A stretch of DNA of 64,000 nt from Glandiceps talaboti. Its lineage: Eukaryota > Hemichordata > Enteropneusta > Spengelidae. The stretch lies in NCBI RefSeq assembly GCF_964340395.1, contig NC_135563.1, positions 702,501 through 766,500 on the forward strand, given 5' to 3'. Of this stretch, positions 38,371-50,980 are shown piece after piece. The stretch's first letter is position 1. Each line of letters opens with the position of its first letter. Below the pieces are notes generated by a model, which searched no databases, had not been told where the DNA came from, and was given only the letters and a program-made list of their open reading frames with translations. Made by a program: the position numbers and the translations under genes.

Positions 38371-38800
38371 TATATTCTCCCCAAGTTAGTAAGATGTATG
38401 AGAGAATTGAGCAGAGATGAAGGGCATTATATTCTCCCTAAGATCTATGGGAGAATTGAGTAGAGATGAAGGGCGTTATTTCTCCCTAAGATCTATGAGA
38501 GAATTGAGCAGAGATGAGATGAAGGGCATTATATTTTCCCTAAGATCTATGGGAGAACTGAGTAGAGATGAATGGTTATATTCTCCCTAAGATCTATGGG
38601 AGAATTGAGTACAGATGAAGGGCATTATATTCTCCCTAAGATCTATGGGAGAATTGAGTAGAGATGAAGGGCATTATATTCTCCCTAAGATCTAATGGAG
38701 AACTGAGTAGAGATGAATGGTTATATTCTCCCTAAGATCTATGGGAGAATTGAGTACAGATGAAGGGCATTATATTCTCCCTAAGATCTATGGGAGCATT
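38371..38800. repeat. About 49-bp minisatellite, about 8 copies
   Basis: Units contain TCTCCCTAAGATCTATGGG and GAATTGAGTAGAGATGAAGG, with length variants caused by small indels (for example GATGAATGG for GATGAAGGGC). Confidence 0.9.
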
Positions 38801-39229
38801 CTCTGTGATAACATGAGATAATCATAATAAACAGTGTCGTCTATCATAGATTAAACAAGACTGACAGTTTGCAGTAAAAAGCTCTCAAATTATCAAATTA
38901 TATTGTGCGTCTTGGTGTTCTCAAGACATTGAGCAATTACTGTCACCTGGACAAAATTTTGATTGCTTCTAGAATGCTCAATTTAGCCCAACAAAAAATA
39001 TGATAATATACTTTATATAACTCAAGACAAATATTTGTGCATTGAGGTCATTCTGCTTTTTTATAATTCCATATTTCCAAAACAATAGTTTTAAGAAAAT
39101 GTACAACAGTTATGTATATTTATATCAAATGTATGCTTCTGTTGCTATATCCAAAGATTTCAGAACTGTTGAGGGGGCTGTTGTTGGGGGTTTACTGCAA
39201 TATATAATGTAAAATTATCTTTTCAATCG
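38801..39229. other. Unique intronic spacer
   Basis: AT-rich sequence with no supported feature. Confidence 0.45.
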
Positions 39230-39700
39230 TAGGAGAGTTTCTGACCTCTGTTTTTTATACAAATGTGTCCATTCTGTGGTTAACTGTTCTTATTTGACAC
39301 AAATCCCTCTGAATGTTCAACGTAATTCAAGGTTTAATTTTCCTTTTCGGGTACCTGCAACCAGAATTAATGTTCGTAAGCATTCTTTCATTCCACGGGC
39401 TCTATCCACTATGAATGAAACTGCCAAATATAACTCAAGTATTGACATATTTGATAGGTTTAGTCATTTTAAAACTAATGTACAGAATTATTTTTATACT
39501 TGATGTGCTTTTTATTGTTGCTTTTTAATTTTTGTACGTATTTGTTTATATTTTGTATGTTCTGCGGATCTTTTTAATGTATATATTGTTTTGTAAGGTT
39601 TGTACGTATTTGTTTGTATTTTGTATGTTCTGTGGAGCCTGTAATTGGGATTTCATTCCTGTTGGTTTCCGAATAAATAAATAAAAATAAATAAATAAAT
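39230..39700 (+). pseudogene. CR1/Rex1-like LINE 3' terminal fragment
   Basis: The plus frame encodes RFNFPFRVPATRINVRKHSF followed by IPRALSTMNE and stops near 39503. This is the typical C-terminal end of Rex1/CR1-like reverse transcriptases (a basic NxRKxSFIPRA block then LLN/MN). Untranslated sequence follows and contains two near copies of TTTGTACGTATTTGTTT. It ends in an (AATA)n tail at 39672-39700. Only the last 80 or so codons are present, so it is a dead, 5'-truncated insertion in the intron. Confidence 0.75.
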
Positions 39701-39839
39701 GATGAAAAATCATATATAGTAGTGGTATTATAATTTGCTTTTTTTCTATATAGTCTTTTCAAAGTGCTGACACTAACCAATTACATCATGTACTGACAAG
39801 AATTGGAAGCAAAGTAGAAGAAATACAGCTCTACTGTAT

Positions 39840-40387
39840 GATATGATACAACAGTATATAACAGTCTGTATGATATGATATGATATGATATGATAGTATA
39901 TAACAGTCTGTATGATATGATATGATAGTATATAAGTCTGTATGATGATATGATATAACAGTCTATATGATATGATATGATAGTATATAACAGTCTGTAT
40001 GATATGATACAACAGTATATAACAGTCTGTATGATATGATATGATATGATACAACAGTATATAACAGTCTGTGTGATATGATATGATACAACAGTATATA
40101 ACAGTCTGTATGATATGATATGATACAACAGTATATAACAGTCTGTATGATATGATATGATACAACAGTGTATAACAGTCTGTATAATATGATATGATAC
40201 AACAGTATATAACAGTCTGTATGATATGATATGATACAACAGTATATAACAGTCTATATGATATGATACAACAGTATATAACAGTCTGTATGATATGATA
40301 TGATATGATATGATATGATATGATACAACAGTATATAATAGTTTGTATGATATGATACAACAGTATATAACAGTCTGTATGATATGC
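39840..40387. repeat. GATAT-rich minisatellite
   Basis: The units alternate a (GATAT)n block of variable length with ACAACAGTATATAACAGTC. Open frames in all three minus frames over this tract are artefacts of the pentanucleotide repeat. Confidence 0.92.
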
Positions 40388-40780
40388 CCTCATGCATTTG
40401 AGTGCTAGCTGACATGATGTGACACATTGTATCTCACAGGATTATGCTCATGATACTGTAACAGTTAAATAAAATGATAAATTATACATTCACAACTATT
40501 AGCCATCACTCATACTACTCTTATACAAGACATTCATTTCATATTTTTAACCATGATAAATGTCAAGCCTGGATTAATATAGGACATAGAATGACAGCAT
40601 AGGATAAACACCTTGAATTGTAAAAGTTACGATCTACTTCTGTTGAAAATGTTAGAATTCAGCATTATTAAGGAAAAACTGAGGTTTTGTTAGTATTTTA
40701 TGAATTCCTGGAATAAAGTGCATGGAAATATTAGTAGCAGATAGTCTATCTCAGTGTTGTTGAGACTCTATTAACAAATA

Positions 40781-40781
<1 letters not shown>
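40388..40781. other. Unique intronic spacer
   Basis: No feature is supported. Confidence 0.45.

Positions 40782-40871
<90 letters not shown>
40782..40871. repeat. (AT)n microsatellite, about 45 units
   Basis: A perfect dinucleotide tract; it is able to extrude a cruciform. Confidence 0.97.
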
Positions 40872-40874
<3 letters not shown>

Positions 40875-41124
40875 ATAATTCTGTCTCAGAATGTATTTTG
40901 TAATCAAACAGTCTCTTTGATTAAGAGGAATTTGTGAGAGGGATGAAACTATACAAATCTGTGAATCAAAATGTGTTCCATGAGTGTCAACAAGTGTGAG
41001 AGTAACTATATAATACAGTATACCATTATAGCCCATTCACCATTTTCCTTTACAGCTGAATAAGAGCAAAAAGAGAAGTTCAAGAAAAGAGGTCCAAGTT
41101 AATAGGTATTGTCTAACTAAATAC

Positions 41125-41187
41125 CGTTTGGTGCTGCTGGCAAAGGTCTGTATTGGTATGCAGCTGCACGTCCTGGTCTCTCAGGAT
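41125..41187 (-). CDS. Cassette exon with SH3-ligand-like motif
   Basis: This is a 63-nt exon with acceptor TTTCCTATAAACAG and donor AACG|GTATTT on the minus strand, phase 1 at both ends. With the borrowed G it reads DPERPGRAAAYQYRPLPAAP then N, and leaves a G for the next codon. RPLPAAP fits the class I SH3-ligand pattern (R-x-L-P-x-x-P). The exon could be skipped without changing the frame. It lies between the 66-nt exon at 48798 and the long exon at 35844. Evidence is splice signals, phase agreement and composition only. Confidence 0.78.
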
Positions 41188-41540
41188 CTGTTTATAGGAA
41201 ACAAATGTATAACAAAACATCAAATGATTGTTAGGATATTGTAATTATAGTAGAATGACAATGACCATGGTTAAATGAACCACCACATGAAAGCATATGT
41301 CATGACAGATGATACAGGAATCATACCACAAAAGCACGGCCAAATCACTTAAACAGCTATTCAAATATTTTATTTCTCTTTGAATTCAAATAATTCCTTC
41401 TACTGAGTATCACAATGTATCAATTGTAAAAATGTTATTCTTGGTTGATCAATTTTTATCATTATAATACAAATAATCTGTCAGTTTCAATATAAGTATT
41501 CACATCAACATGAGCAAAATGTTTGCATTATTGAGTTTTA

Positions 41541-42035
41541 AACAATAGCGCCAATGGCATAGTAGCACAACTGTACAGTTTTTAAAAATATTTATCCACA
41601 TACTGATCCATACTAGGTATAGGTTTTCATTTGCTGAATGATTATCCCGTTGCCTATAGAGTACCCTGTTGTTATCTTTGCAATATACACGATCATTGTT
41701 GCAATGACATGGTCATGTTGCTAGACATATTTGCATACATTTATTAAATGTTCGTTCACTTGTCTATGAATCCCTGATGTTATCTTTGTGATACACATGA
41801 TCATTTGGCTTATTCACAAAAAAATGACATTTTCTTACCCAATCACATACCTGTGATCTGATCATTTTGCTTTGAACAATTTCCCAACAAGACACCAAAA
41901 GTAATGTCCTCACTAAATAACAAGGTAATCGGTCTGACAGTTTTTGAGTTTAAGTCATCCACACACAGACAGACAGACAGACACCGAACCATGCCTATAG
42001 CACTACTGAACCTAATCAGTTCAGTTTTGCTAATA
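41541..42035 (+). mobile_element. Family 1 element, internally deleted copy
   Basis: The 5' end is CAATAGCGCCAATGGCATAG and the 3' end is the hairpin region (CACTACTGAACC..CAGTTCAGTTTTGCTAA). A GACA run lies just inside the end, as in the copy at 12705. The middle core units are missing. The copy is followed within about 25 bp by the 40-bp array. Confidence 0.78.
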
Positions 42036-42057
42036 AGATCCTTGGCTGTAGTTTCTG

Positions 42058-43240
42058 CTGACTACACTGTAGTGTTTGTACAGGACTGCAATTTCATCTG
42101 CCTCCACTTTAGTGTTTGTACAGGACTGCAATTTCCTCTCACTACACTTTAGTGTTTGTACAGGACTGCAATTTCCTCTCACTAAACTGTAGTGTTTGTA
42201 CAGGACTGCAATTTCCTCTCACTACACTTTAGTGTTTGTACAGGACTGCAATGTCCTCTCACTACACTGTAGTGTTTGTACAGGACTGCAATGTCCTCTC
42301 ACTACACTGTAGTGTTTGTACAGGACTGCAATGTCCTCTCACTACACTGTAGTGTTTGTACAGGACTGCAATTTCCTCTCACTAAACTTTAGTGTTTGTA
42401 CAGGACTGCAATTTCCTCTCACTAAAACTTTAGTGTTTGTACAGGACTGCAATGTCCTCTCACTACACTGTAGTGTTTGTACAGGACTGCAATGTCCTCT
42501 CACTACACTGTAGTGTTTGTACAGGACTGCAATGTCCTCTCACTACACTGTAGTGTTTATACAGGACTGCAATTTCCTCTCACTACACTGTAGTGTTTGT
42601 ACAGGACTGCAATGTCCTCTCACTACACTGTAGTGTTTGTACAGGACTGCAATGTCCTCTCACTACACTGTAGTGTTTGTACAGGACTGCAATTTCCTCT
42701 CACTACACTTTAGTGTTTGTACAGGACTGCAATGTCCTCTCACTACACTTTAGTGTTTGTACAGGACTGCAATTTCCTCTCACTACACTTTAGTGTTTGT
42801 ACAGGACTGCAATGTCCTCTCACTACACTTTAGTGTTTGTACAGGACTGCAATTTCCTCTCACTACACTGTAGTGTTTGTACAGGACTGCAATTTCCTCT
42901 CACTAAACTTTAGTGTTTGTACAGGACTGCAATTTCCTCTCACTACACTTTAGTGTTTGTACAGGACTGCAATTTCCTCTCACTACACTGTAGTGTTTGT
43001 ACAGGACTGCAATTTCCTCTCACTACACTTTAGTGTTTGTACAGGACTGCAATTTCCTCTCACTAAACTGTAGTGTTTGTACAGGACTGCAATTTCCTCT
43101 CACTACACTGTAGTGTTTGTACAGGACTGCAATGTCCTTTCACTACACTAGTGTTTGTACAGGACTGCAATGTCCTCTCACTACACTGTAGTGTTTGTAC
43201 AGGACTGCAATTTCCTCCCACTACACTGTAGTGTTTGTAC
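42058..43240. repeat. 40-bp minisatellite, about 30 copies
   Basis: The unit begins CACTACACTGTAGTGTTTGT and includes CAGGACTGCAAT. ACTAC..GTAGT forms a short perfect inverted repeat in many units. The array lies between two family 1 copies (41541-42035 and 43301-44597). Confidence 0.95.
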
Positions 43241-43300
43241 ACGATGATCCTGTTCATAAGCTGTTTGGAGAAGTAACAATACATGTCACTCACATTTCAA

Positions 43301-44597
43301 TAAAAATAGTGCTAATATAATGGCATAGCACAACTATACAATTTATAAAAAAAATGTTTATCAATGTGGTGATCCATGCTAGGTATAGGTGTTCGTTTGC
43401 TGAATGATTATCCAGTTGCCTACTCGGCCATGTTATATTTTCAATAAACGTGATCACTTGGCTGTTGCTATGGACATGGTCATGTTGCTAGACATATTTA
43501 CATATTATATATTAATTATTTTGAATGTATGTTCACTTGTCTACGAATCCTTTGAAATATACATGATCATTTGGCTGTTGGTATGGGCATAGTCTTATTG
43601 CTACGTATATCTGCATCCATTTTTTGAAAGTTTATTCAAATGGGCGTCTATTAATCACGGTTATCTTTGCAATATATGCGATCATTTGGCTGTTGCTATG
43701 GCCGTGGTCTTGTTGGTAGACACATTTTCATACACTTTTTGAATGTTCACTTGTCTAAGAATTCCTGTTATCTTTGTGAAATACACCATCATTTGGCTGT
43801 TGCTATGGGCATGGCATGGTTGCTAAGGATATTTGCATACATTTTCAAAAATAGCGCCAATGGCGTTGTAGCACAACTGTATTTGGCTGTTATTTGCATA
43901 CATTTTTTGAATCTTTATTAACCTGCCTACTCATCCCACTTTTCATCTTTGAAATATCAACCATAAGTTAGCTGTTTATATGGTCGTGGTCCTGTTACTG
44001 GGCATATTTGCATACATTTTTGAATCTTTAGTCACTTACCTACCCATCCCTGTTATCTTTGTAATATGCAGTCATTTCACTGTTGCTAAGGGTGTGGTCA
44101 TGGTTGCTAGGGTCAATTGTCTTGAAATGTTTTCAACAATAACTGCAGAATAATACCAGAAACATCCTCACCAAGTTTCCACCCATTCACAATGTAGTTT
44201 CAAGATATACCTTTTTGACCAAAATTGAGATGTTTAGACCTAATTTGCATATCACTGATGGGATCACCATGTCATGGACACTGCTTAATGTAAACACCCC
44301 TAAGAACACTCCCACCAAATTTCGACCTAATCAGTACTTTTGGAATTATAGATTTTTGACCAAAGCAACACATTTTAGCCCTAATTTGCATACCATTGAT
44401 GGGATCATCATGTCATGAACAACTCTTAATCTAAACACCTCTAAGAACGTTCCAACCAAATTTCAGATCGATCTGCTGAGTAGTTTTGGAGATTAAGTTT
44501 TTTGACCAAAAATAACATTTTTTTTACCCAAATCACACCAGTGGTAATATCATTTCCCAATCAGACACCCAAGGTATCAGTTCAGTTGTGCTACAAA
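43301..44597 (+). mobile_element. Family 1 element with a second 5' end inside
   Basis: The copy opens with AAAAATAGTGCTAATATAATGG and runs through the core units. At 43847 a fresh 5' terminus (AATAGCGCCAATGGCGTTG) appears. The element then continues to the TTTTTGACCAAAA units and a weak 3' end (GTTCAGTTGTGCTACAAAT). This is either a nested insertion or a tandem partial duplication of the family. Confidence 0.72.
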
Positions 44598-45049
44598 TGA
44601 CATCAGCATGGGCAATAACTCATAAAATTACTTTCATGTTTTGTTTACAATTCAATGTTTCTCTGATATTATCCAATAGAGTGATTTCCAGTCTATATTT
44701 CCATACATGTTTCCAAAATCCAATTGTGTTATGTCAATGATTTTTGACAACATGTTTAGATGTCAACCAAACATGTTCAACTAATGTTGAACATGTTTCC
44801 TTATTTGAACCTTCACAAATGTCTGAATGTATCTACATATATATGTAAAATGTTTGTGTGTAACACATTTTGATCAAAAACATTTACACACCAAATCAAG
44901 ACTTTGAAATCAATATGAATCTAGAGAATTTCAGGTTTTTGGTATTGTAGGACTTATTCATAATATAAAACTTTTAGTAGAAAATGGATTGCCAATACTC
45001 TGCAAGTACCATATTAATTTAAACTAATTGCAAACACTACTTCATTAAA
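44598..45049. other. Unique intronic spacer
   Basis: Contains a short ACATGTTCAAC/GTTGAACATGT inverted pair near 44767-44796. No gene is seen. Confidence 0.45.
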
Positions 45050-45262
45050 ACAAATAATGCCAATGGCGTTGTGGCACAACTGTATTTGGCTGTTGCTGTG
45101 TGCATGGTCTTGTTTTTTTGACACAAAACACACATCTTTAATGTGATCATTTTCATTTGAACAATTTCCTAACTGGACACCAACAGCAATGTGACCACCA
45201 GACAGACACTTTGCCATGCCTATAGCACTAATGAGCCTCATCAGTTTAGTTGTGCTAAAAAA
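45050..45262 (+). mobile_element. Family 1 short deletion derivative
   Basis: About 210 bp with both termini (ATGCCAATGGCGTTGTGGC at the 5' end, CAGTTTAGTTGTGCTAAAAA at the 3' end) but almost no core. It is a MITE-like minimal form, which supports the proposed element ends. Confidence 0.75.
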
Positions 45263-45351
45263 TCTCAAAAATAAACTCTTTATGGAATTCATCATTATTG
45301 ATTTTTTTGGAAGACATCAGAGATATAATCTAGACATTTATCTTTTAAAAG

Positions 45352-46580
45352 TAATTAACACTTGGTAAGACAATGTCCTAATATGGTCAATTAACACTTG
45401 GTAAGACAATGTCCTAATATGGTCAATTAACACTTGGTAAGACAATGTCCTAATATGGTCAATTAACACTTGGTAAGACAATGTCCTAATATGGTCAATT
45501 AACACTTTGTAAGACAATGTCCTAATATGGTCAATTAACACTTGGTAAGACAATGTCCTAATATGGTCAATTAACACTTTGTAAGACAATGTCCTAATAT
45601 GGTCAATTAACACTTTGTAAGACAATGTCCTAATATGGTCAATTAACACTTGGTAAGACAATGTCCTAATATGGTCAATTAACACTTGGTAAGACAATGT
45701 CCTAATATGGTCAATTAACACTTTGTAAGACAATGTCCTAATATGGTCTATTAACACTTGGTAAGACAATGTCCTAATATGGTCAATTAACACTTGGTAA
45801 GACAATGTCCTAATATGGTCAATTAACACTTGGTAAGACAATATCCTAATATGGTCAATTAACACTTGGTAAGACAATGTCCTAATATGGTCTATTGACA
45901 CTTGGTAAGACAATGTCCTAATATGGTCTATTGACACTTGGTAAGACAATGTCCTAATATGGTCAATTAACACTTGGTAAGACAATGTCCTAATATGGTC
46001 AATTAACACTTGGTAAGACAATGTCCTAATATGGTCTATTGACACTTGGTAAGACAATGTCCTAATATGGTCAATTAACACTTGGTAAGACAATGTCCCA
46101 ATATGGTCAATTAACACTTGGGAAGACAATGTCCTGATATGGTCAATTAACACTTTGTAAGACAATGTCCCAATATGGTCAATTAACACTTGGGAAGACA
46201 ATGTCCTGATATGGTCAATTAAGACTTGGTAAGACAATGTCCTGATATGGTCAATTAACACTTTGTAAGACAATGTCCTAATATGGTCAATTAACACTTG
46301 GTAAGACAATGTCCTAATATGGTCAATTAACACTTGGTAAGACAATGTCCCAATATGGTCTACTAACAATTGGGAAGACAATGTCCTGATATGGTCAATT
46401 AACACTTGGGAAGACAATGTCCTAATATGGTCTATTAACACTTGGTAAGACAATGTCCTAATATGGTCTATTAACACTTGGTAAGACAATGTCCTAATAT
46501 GGTCTATTAACACTTGGTAAGACAATGTCCCAATATGGTCTATTAACACTTGGTAAGACAATGTCCTAATATGGTCAATT
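45352..46580. repeat. 36-bp minisatellite, about 34 copies
   Basis: The unit begins TTGGTAAGACAATGTCC and includes TAATATGGTCAATTAACAC. The minus strand stays open for 431 codons as IDHIRTLSYQVL repeats, because the unit is 36 bp and lacks a stop in that frame. I do not call it a gene. Confidence 0.95.
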
Positions 46581-48797
46581 ATTGGGTTCTCTTTTCTTAT
46601 GACAACTTCATATACCTTTGAAGTTGATAACATTTCTGTTGAGTTGTGTTTTAACCAAATGAAGAAGCATATTTCAAATAAATTTCATTGCATATCTATA
46701 GACATTAGACATTTGACAGCTACATAGTAACAGAAGTACACAAAGAATCAACAAGTGTTTTTACGATTTGCCACCCATTTTAGACTAACTTTCTACTACA
46801 TTCAAGCACCAACAATCAGTACTGCTTATGCTTCCTGTCTTGGTACATAACTGAAAATGTCTTCCCTAGATATGTTGTAAAAATCTTAAAATACTGTACC
46901 CCCTATGTTAACAAATTAAGCAGGAAGAACCTTTTTGTGGAACCTATCATAAAAAGTATTTTGTACACATCAAAGTAAAAAGTTATAAACATATTTCCTA
47001 AAAAATCTTATTTGAAAAAAAAAGATTATTTTTTAATTTGGCAGTAGGTGAGTGACTTTTGTCTAGTTTCAATGTAACTAGCTAACTCATCTGTTTTAAA
47101 TTCAAACTGCAGCAGACTTTAAGTATTGTTGTTCATTGGTGCCTCTATTGCTAATCACATTCACAATCTAGTGAGAGTTACAACAGCTATGCCAAGCAAT
47201 CAAATGTAATTTATGACTCATGACCTTGGCACCAAAATCGATTGTGGGAAACTCTAATATCGCAAAATATCATAGGCAGGACTTGATATACTTAACTCAT
47301 TTTAGCATATGTACACAGTTCAGGTTTTTTTTTTATACTTATAGGAATGTGTGTGTATGTATTTCAGAGACACACGAATACCACAACTAATTTTACTGGC
47401 TGTAGACAAGTCAAGCATGGCAGCTTGAAGTGGCAAAACATAATCTGAAAATTGAATCATGTGATGTTATAAACCAATCATGACCCTGTGTACTAATACA
47501 TCATGTGATGTTATAAACCAATCATGACTCTGTGTACTAATACATCATGTGATGTTATAAACCAATCATGACTCTGTGTACTAATACATCATGTGAATCA
47601 TGACTCTGTGTACTAATACATCAGTGTGCTCAATCAAGTCTGCCCATTATTACTTGCTGAATCGCTTAACAAGGGGGTTTACCAAGTTACAAACTGACTC
47701 TCTCTTTAAAAAAGACATGAAATGGTGTACTGTTATTATGGCTTTTTAGCAATTCATCAAAATTGTGTTCAATGGTTATCACTTGATTATCAAATAAGCA
47801 AAACGATTAGATGAATGTTAATATTATATTGGATGACATGAGTAAGAGATCTCAAAACAACATTTAACTTATATTATTTAATTATATATTAACTAACTTT
47901 TGAATTAAATTTACTTATACTCAAGTTAAGTACTTTCAATCATTTAATTTTCTCATACAGTATCCATTTCTAATCAGACAGTTACACAAATTTACTTTCT
48001 AATCAATTTTGAAATACTTCTAAATTCCAAGCTATCATTGAATTAGTATACTTTTGACCAACTTACATCAAAATCATTTTATTTGTTTGTTTGTTTGTCT
48101 GTTTGTTAGTCCAAAAATTACCAAAAATAACAAATTGCTGTAACAACTATTATGTTAGTAAATATCTTTGGCTTGTAAAGACATTAAAAAATTACGTAAT
48201 ACATGAAAGAGGTCAGTAAAGATGTTATGATGTATATTTAATAAAAAGTTTCAAATATATCAATGTAAAAACCAATTGCACTCAAACCATGTTTCAAAAA
48301 CCAGTAATTATAGCATCACTTATAGTACATACAGTAATTATAGCATCACTTATAGTACACACAAATCTTACAAATAAGTTTTCATACTAAGAGACAAAAT
48401 ATATGATAGATTCTACAGAGTTCATTTGTTGATCCAATATGTCAAACTTTATAAAAATGTTTCTTCAGCTGAAATATTAATCCTAAAATATATCTCCTAC
48501 AGACATCACTGGTAGCAGTCTTCTGTGTTCTTTGCCTTCCATGGATATCCTGCTTGTCAAATCTTCCATGGATATCCTGCTTGTCAAATCTTCCCAATTA
48601 TCAAATTTACGGGGAAAGAAGACACACATAACAATGGAAGCAGCAGAGGAGAGATCAAACACTAATAAAACAATGCTAAAAGTACTACTAATCTAAATAT
48701 TATGGAACTATAAAACTACATAGGTTTATAAGACTGTAATGAGTGCAGTACACTCTGGATCAGAAGTAGCTGTGAGGTGATACGATTTGATTCTCAC
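46581..48797. other. Mostly unique intronic sequence
   Basis: Minor items are a 56-bp unit repeated about three times at 47455-47625 (CATCATGTGATGTTATAAAC), a duplicated 30-mer near 48535-48595 (TCCATGGATATCCTGC), a duplicated ATTATAGCATCACTTATAG near 48306-48354 and a (TTTG)n stretch near 48080. No further exon with good splice sites was found. Confidence 0.5.
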
Positions 48798-48863
48798 CAT
48801 TGTAAGGTGGTGGTGCCTGGGCTCCTCCAATGGGGTAGTTGTATGCCATGATGGGATCTGTAT
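48798..48863 (-). CDS. Cassette exon with PPPY motif
   Basis: This is a 66-nt exon with acceptor CTGCTGTATTTCAG and donor AATG|GTGAGA on the minus strand, phase 1 at both ends. With the borrowed G it reads DTDPIMAYNYPIGGAQAPPP then YN, and ends with a leftover G. PPPY matches the WW-domain ligand pattern PPxY. It begins Asp-Thr like the preceding exon (DTNQ), which suggests that the small exons arose by duplication of one module. The donor is close to consensus. The exon could be skipped without changing the frame. Confidence 0.82.
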
Positions 48864-48942
48864 CTGAAATACAGCAGAAAACTCAAGTCAAACTATCAAT
48901 TTTGCCTCTCTCAAAACAATATCCCATATCACCATCACTCAC

Positions 48943-48962
48943 TCGGGGGGAGGGGGGGGGGA
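48943..48962. repeat. G-rich run
   Basis: Interrupted poly-G tract (GGGGGGAGGGGGGGGG) that could form a G-quadruplex. It lies about 80 bp upstream, in minus sense, of the acceptor of the 48798-48863 exon. Confidence 0.8.
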
Positions 48963-49244
48963 GTTCAAGGTGATGTTGAAAGTGATTCAATGGCAGAAGG
49001 GGGTAGTACATTCCAGTCTATGATTGTAAAAATGAGTTCTTGAAAATTTCAGTTTTTGAATCAAGGTGTTTATATCTAGCTGGATGAAGTCATGTACTCT
49101 TAGTTGGTGAGAGACGATTGTTAGCAGCAGTGACACACAGCTCACCTTCTCTGATTTTTAATAGGTTTGTAAGTCTAACAGCTTTTCTATGGGTTTGTAA
49201 TGTAGGCCACTCAAGATTTTCAAGCACAGTCTCTATGATTCAAT

Positions 49245-50600
49245 AGCCATATTGAACTCCCAGTGGTAATAACTGGTATTGGTATGTATTCATTCTTGTG
49301 ACAAGGCACTATAAGAACTCCCAGAGGTAATAACTGGCATTGGTATGTATTCATTCTTGCCACAAGGCACTATAAGAACTCTCAGAGGTAATAACTGGTA
49401 TTGGTATGTATTCATTCTTGCCACAAGGCACTATAAGAACTCTCAGAGGTAATAACTGGTATTGGTATGTATTCATTCTTGCCACAAGGCACTATAAAAA
49501 CTCTCAGAGGTAATAACTGATATCGATATCTACTAATTCTTGTGACAAGGCACTATAAGAACTCTCAGAGGTAATAACTGGTATCGATATCTACTCATTC
49601 TTGCCACAAGGCACTATAAGAACTCTCAGAGGTAATAACTGATATCGATATCTACTAATTCTTGTGAGGAGGCACTATAAGAACTCTCAGAGGTAATAAC
49701 TGGTATCGATATCTACTCATTCTTGTGACGAGGCACTATAAGAACTCTCAGAGGTAATAACTGATATCGATATCTACTCATTCTTGTGACGAGGCACTAT
49801 AAGAACTCTCAGAGGTAATAACTGGTATCGATATCTACTAATTCTTGTGACGAGGCACTATAAGAACTCTCAGAGGTAATAACTGATATCGATATCTACT
49901 CATTCTTGTGACGAGGCACTATAAGAACTCTCAGAGGTAATAACTGATATCGATATCTACTAATTCTTGTGACGAGGCACTATAAGAACTCTCAGAGGTA
50001 ATAACTAACTGATATCGATATCTACTAATTCTTGTGATGAGGCACTATAAGAACTCTCAGAGGTAATAACTGATATCGATATCTACTCATTCTTGTGACG
50101 AGGCACTATAAGAACTCTCAGAGATAATAACTAACTGATATCGATATCTACTAATTCTTGTGACGAGGCACTATAAGAACTCTCAGAGGTAATAACTGGT
50201 ATCGATATCTACTCATTCTTGTGACGAGGCACTATAAGAACTCTCAGAGGTAATAACTGATATCGATATCTACTCATTCTTGTGACGAGGCACTATAAGA
50301 ACTCTCAGAGGTAATAACTGATATCGATATCTACTCAATCTTGTGACGAGGCACTATAAGAACTTTCAGAGGTAATAACTGGTATCGATATCTACTCATT
50401 CTTGTGACGAGGCACTATAAGAACTCTCAGAGGTAATAACTGATATCGATATCTACTAATTCTTGTGACGAGGCACTATAAGAACTCTCAAAGGTAATAA
50501 CTGGTATCGATATCTACTCATTCTTGTGATGAGGCACTATAAGAACTCTCAGAGGTAATAACTGGTATCGGTATCTACTCATTCTTGTGACGAGCAACTA
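49245..50600. repeat. 61-bp minisatellite with GATATCGATATC palindrome, about 22 copies
   Basis: The unit contains GGCACTATAAGAACTCTCAG and AGGTAATAACTGATATCGA. Most units carry the 12-bp perfect palindrome GATATCGATATC or GGTATCGATATC. The first four units (49245-49500) instead have GGTATTGGTATG and GCCACAAGG. The array is therefore graded from a non-palindromic to a palindromic form. Confidence 0.93.
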
Positions 50601-50980
50601 TAACTTTAGAATAGTACATTGGTCATTGCTAGTTGTCTTAAAATGTAAGCATAACACTTTTCATAAGTTATCATTACAACAAAATTAAAATTTTCTTTTC
50701 AAGAAATAATAGGAGCACAATTTATTAGACACCTACATGTATTTGAATTGTTGCTATGAAAGTTTACTTGTTGCTATGGAGAGTGTTCTTGACAGGCAAT
50801 TGAACTTTGCAATCATATGCTATATTTTCATTTCCTGGTCCAGTGGAGAGCTTCTACATGTACATTTTCATTTCCTGGAGAGCATCTACATTTTTCTCAG
50901 GGATTTTGTATGGAAACATTAAAAACTCACTTGCAAATCAAACACTAACATACTGTATATATTTGCACAATATATATTTT
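50601..50980. other. Unique intronic spacer
   Basis: Contains a direct repeat of TTTTCATTTCCTGG about 40 bp apart (near 50825-50880). No gene is supported. Confidence 0.45.

Noticed and set aside
39773-40393. 206-codon minus frame rich in Tyr/Ile
   Set aside because: It derives from the GATAT-rich repeat. All three frames look alike.
40746-41036. 96-codon minus frame with Tyr-Ile repeats
   Set aside because: It is translation of the (AT)n microsatellite.
45338-46633. 431-codon minus-strand frame
   Set aside because: It is an artefact of a 36-bp minisatellite.
48500-48560. Possible alternative terminal exon reading GYPWKAKNTEDCYQ then a stop (minus strand)
   Set aside because: There is no pyrimidine tract before the AG, and the region is part of a local 30-bp duplication.
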